The position numbers and the translations under genes are program-made. Positions 50,723-54,135 of a stretch of DNA of 54,135 nt are shown here, piece by piece. The stretch spans positions 1-54,135 of the forward strand of contig JADYZP010000033.1 of NCBI GenBank assembly GCA_020853025.1, read 5' to 3'. This DNA is from Burkholderiales bacterium (lineage in GTDB: Bacteria; Pseudomonadota; Gammaproteobacteria; Burkholderiales; Casimicrobiaceae). The notes below the pieces were generated by a model. That model ran no database searches, had not been told where the DNA came from, and saw only the letters and a list, made by a program, of their open reading frames with translations. The number at the start of each line of letters is the position of its first letter. The stretch's first letter is position 1.

Positions 50723-52384
50723 ATGGAACCGCTTAGAACAGACGTACTCGTGATCGGCGGCGGCATTGCCGGTTGTTTCGCCGCGATGAGGGCAAAGGAC
50801 ATGGGCGCTGATGTCGTCCTGTTGGACAAGGCGACCGTCCGGCGTGGAGGATCGGTCGGCCCCGGCATGGACCACCTCTCCGCGGGTATCGGGCCCGAGA
50901 GCATGACCATGGAACAGGGAATCGAGCGTGCTCGCTCCGCGCGCAAAGACCTGGGCGACCCGAATGTCTGCCTCACGATCGATAAGGGATGCTTTCAAAG
51001 GGTGCTGGAGTTCGAGAAGTTCGGCGTGCCCGTCCGGGAAGACGACGGCAGTTTCTTCATGTGGAAGATGCCGGAGCGGTACTTCTATCTGATCTCGTAT
51101 CGTGGCCGCGACACCAAGGTCAAGCTCGCCCAGGCCGTCAAGAAGGCGGGAGTGAAGACGATAGAAAGAACGATGGGCGTGGATCTCCTGACTCATGGCA
51201 ACCGTGCTATCGGAGCGGTCGTCTTCAATACCCGCACCGGCGAACTGACCAACATCCTGGCCAAGGCAACCATCCTGTGTACGGGGGATTCGGGTCGGCA
51301 GTACATCGAGCCCGACGGCTTGTTTCTGACCTGGCTTCCCACCACGAACACCGGTGACGCCCAGGGTATGGCCTACCGCGCCGGGGTCAAGCTGACCAAC
51401 ATGGAGTTCGTCTTCCTGGATCCTGCCTCGCTAAGGGCGGGCGGGGGTATCGCCGCGGCGAAGCCCAAAGAGTACATGGCGACGCTGCTCAACAAGGATG
51501 GCGAAAAGCTGATGAAATGCGACGAAGACTATGGCCGAAGGCACTACCTCATGGCCAAGGAGGTCGCCGAAGGCCGGGGACCGCTCTATTGGGATTTCCG
51601 AGGCCTTCCGGAAAACATCCTCAAGATGATCGAACGGGAGATGGACAATGAGTACCCCATCACCAAGGAATGGTTCAAGCAAAGAGGCTTGTCCATTCGC
51701 AAGGACCTGATACCCATCCAGCTCGTGCCGTCCTGCATCCAGGGGGGGCTACTGGTCGATGAACGATTCGTTAGCTCCATGGAAGGGTTGTACGCCGGCG
51801 GCGGATCGACCGCTTTCTCGCGTGGAATCACCCCCGCCGCAACCACCGGATACGTCGCGGGCGAGAATGCCGCCAAGTATGCATCGAGTGCGGATGCTCC
51901 TCCCTTCGAAGAGAGGCAGGCGAAAGAAATCCACAAGAACGTAAATCGGCTCATCAAGAAAAAGAAGGGGGTGAATCCGATCAGCCTCGAAGAGGCCGTG
52001 CGAGGGATTGCCACCGACTACGTCGGATTCTTCAAGAATGAAGCCAGCTTGACCGAGGGCCTAAGGGTTCTCCTGGAGTTGAGGGAGGCCCATCTCGACG
52101 GGATGAAAGCCCGCAACCCGCATGAGCAGATGCGGTGCCTGGAGGTGCGCAACATCATCGAGATGGTCGAAATGCATATCCGGGCCTCGCTGATGCGCAA
52201 GGAAAGCCGCACGAGGCGGGTGGGCGTCTTCTTGCAGCACTACCGGGCGGACTATCCCGAACCGGATCCGAATCTCGAAAAGCTGATTGTGATCAGCAAG
52301 GAGAACGGGGCCATGGCTCTTTCCACTCAGGATATTCCGCAACTGAAAGAACATCTCGTCAGCGATGTCCCTCAGTACGCCTGA
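50723..52384 (+). CDS. AprA / fumarate reductase-like FAD flavoprotein
   Basis: The 553-residue protein has the FAD-binding start VIGGGIAGCFAAM (GGGIAG at 12-17), then LLDKATVRRGGSVGPGMDHL. A capping domain follows, then LYAGGGSTAFSRGITPAATTGYVAGENAA, and an all-helical C-terminal domain ending with the family RRVGVFLQHYRADYP. It is nearer to adenylylsulfate reductase alpha than to SdhA in the GGSVGPGMDH segment. The true substrate is unknown and the window has no sulfur genes. A two-subunit enzyme with the ferredoxin at 44700 is likely. It has a strong GGAGGT site. Its TGA overlaps the ATG of the gentisate dioxygenase gene. Confidence 0.85.
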   Translation: MEPLRTDVLVIGGGIAGCFAAMRAKDMGADVVLLDKATVRRGGSVGPGMDHLSAGIGPESMTMEQGIERARSARKDLGDPNVCLTIDKGCFQRVLEFEKFGVPVREDDGSFFMWKMPERYFYLISYRGRDTKVKLAQAVKKAGVKTIERTMGVDLLTHGNRAIGAVVFNTRTGELTNILAKATILCTGDSGRQYIEPDGLFLTWLPTTNTGDAQGMAYRAGVKLTNMEFVFLDPASLRAGGGIAAAKPKEYMATLLNKDGEKLMKCDEDYGRRHYLMAKEVAEGRGPLYWDFRGLPENILKMIEREMDNEYPITKEWFKQRGLSIRKDLIPIQLVPSCIQGGLLVDERFVSSMEGLYAGGGSTAFSRGITPAATTGYVAGENAAKYASSADAPPFEERQAKEIHKNVNRLIKKKKGVNPISLEEAVRGIATDYVGFFKNEASLTEGLRVLLELREAHLDGMKARNPHEQMRCLEVRNIIEMVEMHIRASLMRKESRTRRVGVFLQHYRADYPEPDPNLEKLIVISKENGAMALSTQDIPQLKEHLVSDVPQYA

Positions 52385-53517
52385 TGCCAGCCCACACACT
52401 CCCGTCACCGGTCCGACTTCTGGCTACCTCGGGGCCAGGACAGCCGGAAGCATCGCCGGAGCTCGAACAGTTGTACCGGAGTTTCGAGCGCGAGTTGCTG
52501 GTACCGCTGTGGACCGAGATCGGCGACCTGATGCCGGTCCACCCAAAAAGCAAAGCCACGCCCCATCTCTGGCGATGGGAGAACCTCGTCGCGCTGGCGG
52601 GCCGTGCCGGCCAGATCGTCCCCGTTGGCCGCGGCGGCGAGCGGCGCGCGCTCGCGCTCGCCAATCCTTCGCTGGGCGGCAAGCCGTACGCGACGCCCAC
52701 GCTGTGGGCCGCCATCCAGTATCTGATGCCCGGTGAAGACGCTCCTGAGCACCGGCATAGCCAACACGCGTTCCGGTTCATCGTCGAAGGCGAGGGCGTA
52801 TGGACGGTCGTCAACGGCGACTCGATCCGGATGTCGCGCGGCGATTTCCTGCCGCAGTCCGGTTGGAACTGGCATTCGCACCACAACGCGGCCAGCGCGC
52901 CGATGGCGTGGATCGACGGCCTCGACATACCGTTCTCGTGCTACACGGAGAGTCAGTTCTTCGAGTTCGGGCGCGACCAGGTCGCGGAGGCGGAGAAGGC
53001 GAAACCCGAGCGGTGCCGCTCGGAGCGATTGTGGGGTTATCCCGGCCTGCGCCCGGTCGCGCAGCCCGAGCAACTGACGGCCACGCCGTTGCTCGCCTAC
53101 CGCTGGGCGAACACAGATCGTGCGCTGGCCGAGCAATTGGCGCTTGAGGCAGAGGGCCACCCGGCCACGCTGAGTCCGGGTCACGCCGCGGTGCGCTACA
53201 CTAATCCCACCAACGGCCGCGACGTACTGCCGACGATCCGCGCAGAAATGCATCGAGTTCGCGCGGGCGCGCAGACCGAAGTGCGCCGTGAGGTAGGCTC
53301 GTCCGTCTACCAGGTGTTCGACGGCAGCGGTACGGTGACCGTGGGCGCGCGGGCGTGGATGGTCGCCCGCGGGGACATGTTCGTGGTCCCGTCGTGGGTG
53401 CCCTTCTCGGCAAGAGCCGAGGTGCCGGCGTCCGCTGCCGGCAGTCTGGACCTCTTTCGCTTCGGCGACGCGCCGATCTTCGAGGCGCTGCATGCGCAGC
53501 GCGTGCGGATCGGATGA
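52384..53517 (+). CDS. Gentisate 1,2-dioxygenase
   Basis: The 377-residue bicupin matches gentisate/1-hydroxy-2-naphthoate dioxygenases. The first cupin has PGEDAPEHRHSQHAFRF (the Fe-binding H-x-H), EGEGVWTVVNGD and the WHSHHN third-ligand segment. The second cupin has the degraded R.E.HR..GAQT.....GSSVYQVF pattern. It uses O2 and Fe(II) to open gentisate to maleylpyruvate. The base composition returns to high G+C here. The start ATG overlaps the flavoprotein stop (TGATG). The next gene, a hydrolase for the same pathway, is broken. An aerobic gene here contrasts with the anaerobic genes around it. Confidence 0.9.
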   Translation: MPAHTLPSPVRLLATSGPGQPEASPELEQLYRSFERELLVPLWTEIGDLMPVHPKSKATPHLWRWENLVALAGRAGQIVPVGRGGERRALALANPSLGGKPYATPTLWAAIQYLMPGEDAPEHRHSQHAFRFIVEGEGVWTVVNGDSIRMSRGDFLPQSGWNWHSHHNAASAPMAWIDGLDIPFSCYTESQFFEFGRDQVAEAEKAKPERCRSERLWGYPGLRPVAQPEQLTATPLLAYRWANTDRALAEQLALEAEGHPATLSPGHAAVRYTNPTNGRDVLPTIRAEMHRVRAGAQTEVRREVGSSVYQVFDGSGTVTVGARAWMVARGDMFVVPSWVPFSARAEVPASAAGSLDLFRFGDAPIFEALHAQRVRIG

Positions 53518-53549
53518 GCGTCGCCGGGCCGTGACGAGGAGACACATGG

Positions 53550-53697
53550 GTGGCTGAACCGACCTATCTGTGGGATCCGCCGCCGGCCTGCTCGCTCCCC
53601 GTGCGCGGCAAGCAGGCGCGCTATCCGGTCAATCGACTGTTCTTCGTTGGTCGCAACTACCATGCGCATGCAGTCGAAATGGGGCGGCCGGTGGACA
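53550..53697 (+). pseudogene. 5' fragment of a fumarylacetoacetate/fumarylpyruvate hydrolase gene
   Basis: From a GTG at 53550 about 49 residues match the N-terminus of fumarylpyruvate hydrolase-type proteins (SLPVRGKQARYPVNRLFFVGRNY, split by the usual turn, then AHAVEMGR). After DKSS the frame changes to unrelated sequence, and the catalytic domain is absent. It would have followed gentisate dioxygenase in the ring-cleavage route. The break lies between about 53697 and the end of the ferredoxin gene at 53771. Confidence 0.75.
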
Positions 53698-53770
53698 AAT
53701 CGTCAGTATGCGATGGACCGGGCAGCGTGGCGTATGCCGCCGACCGGGACACGGTTCGACGGACCCGCGA

Positions 53771-54037
53771 TCAACGTTCCAGGTACTGCAGTTTGCCCAG
53801 TATCTCCTTCCACTGCTCGGCTTCACCAAGCGGCTTTCGCGGCTTCGTGATGGCCGGCCAGACTTGAGCCAGCTCCGCGTTCAGGGTGACGAGCGTCTGC
53901 TGCCCGGCCGGCACGTCCTCTTCACCCACGATCGCTCCCACCGGGCACTCGGGTATGCACAACGCGCAGTCGATACATTCGTCCGGGTCGATGACGAGCA
54001 TGTTCGGTCCTGTTAATTCGCGCACATATGGAGCCAT
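53771..54037 (-). pseudogene. fdxA: 5'-truncated seven-iron ferredoxin gene (FdxA type)
   Basis: From GPNMLVIDPDECIDC to the end LGKLQYLER the sequence matches the last 75 or so residues of FdxA. This includes the second motif C-x2-C-x2-C...CP and the C-terminal helix with AELAQVWPAIT. The first 30 residues, which hold the other half of the cluster ligands, are gone. In their place are nine residues (MAPYVRELT) encoded partly by the 25-bp repeat array. A protein could still be made, but it should not bind the normal cluster pair. Confidence 0.75.
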
Positions 54038-54115
54038 TCCATTCGCGGCCTAATGGAGCCAGGTGATTCGCGGCCGAATGAGGCCACTGGATTCGCGGCC
54101 TAATGGAGCCATTCA
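54016..54115. repeat. 25-bp-period imperfect tandem repeat, four copies
   Basis: Copies start at 54016, 54041, 54066 and 54091. The core is close to ATTCGCGGCCTAATGGAGCC, with the third copy reading GAATGAGGCC and the first more diverged. The array abuts the broken end of the ferredoxin gene. Reiterated ends of this kind occur in IS21-family elements, but no transposase is in the window. The remaining 20 bases show nothing. Confidence 0.85.
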
Positions 54116-54135
54116 AGGTGTAGCAGTTCGGGATC

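Noticed and set aside
54016..54115. Repeat array as a CRISPR
   Set aside because: The units are contiguous at a 25-bp period with only a few variable bases between cores, so there are no spacers, and no cas gene is present.

Overview
The window is high-G+C DNA with the look of a denitrifying, anaerobic aromatic-degrading betaproteobacterium (Rhodocyclales-like). The placement rests on gene content: heme d1-type siroheme decarboxylase, a Dnr regulator, UbiTUV, PadBCD, 4-hydroxybenzoyl-CoA reductase and indolepyruvate oxidoreductase. No rRNA or marker gene fixes the taxon. One tRNA gene, tRNA-Arg(CCG), is present. No CRISPR array or intact insertion sequence was seen.

Region 1 (about 1-19700) is a respiratory block, mostly on the minus strand and read from about 18.1 kb leftward. 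It encodes a heme-copper oxidoreductase with a CuA subunit II whose helix-VI Tyr is replaced by Gln, which points to an NO reductase (eNOR-like) rather than an O2 reductase. It also has heme O and heme A synthase genes, a SCO copper chaperone, the O2-independent ubiquinone genes ubiU, ubiV and ubiT, and a second, divergent heme-copper subunit I. Two bc1-type cytochrome b proteins are present, one fused to a [2Fe-2S]/FAD/NAD reductase and the other to ferredoxin and MvhD-like domains. The block ends with a Dnr-type regulator. TTGAT-N4-ATCAA boxes precede the key units. Beside the regulator lie a NirDL-type gene and a scrap of nirJ, the scar of a deletion. A triheme cytochrome c lies at the far left.

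Region 2 (19.4-37 kb, mainly plus strand) is for anaerobic arylacetate and hydroxybenzoate metabolism. It holds iorAB (arylpyruvate to arylacetyl-CoA), a FlK-like thioesterase translationally coupled to padBCD (phenylacetyl-CoA to phenylglyoxylate), a phenylacetate-CoA ligase, and hcrC and hcrA. These are followed by an unusual single gene fusing the HcrB subunit to an AMP-forming aryl-CoA ligase, then an enoyl-CoA hydratase-like gene.

Region 3 (37.3-44.7 kb) is a MarR-controlled cluster: korAB, an SDR, an Old Yellow Enzyme-like protein with a fibronectin-type tail, and a DhbE-like aryl-AMP ligase. Two near-identical 20-bp palindromes mark probable MarR sites. The start of korA carries a copy of the start of the downstream SDR gene.

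Region 4 (44.7-52.4 kb) has clearly lower G+C and more AGG/AGA codons, as if acquired. It encodes an AprB-like ferredoxin, a complete oligopeptide-type ABC importer and an AprA/fumarate-reductase-like flavoprotein. High-G+C sequence returns with gentisate 1,2-dioxygenase. The right end is broken: a 5' fragment of a fumarylpyruvate hydrolase gene, a 5'-truncated ferredoxin gene, and a 25-bp-period repeat array.
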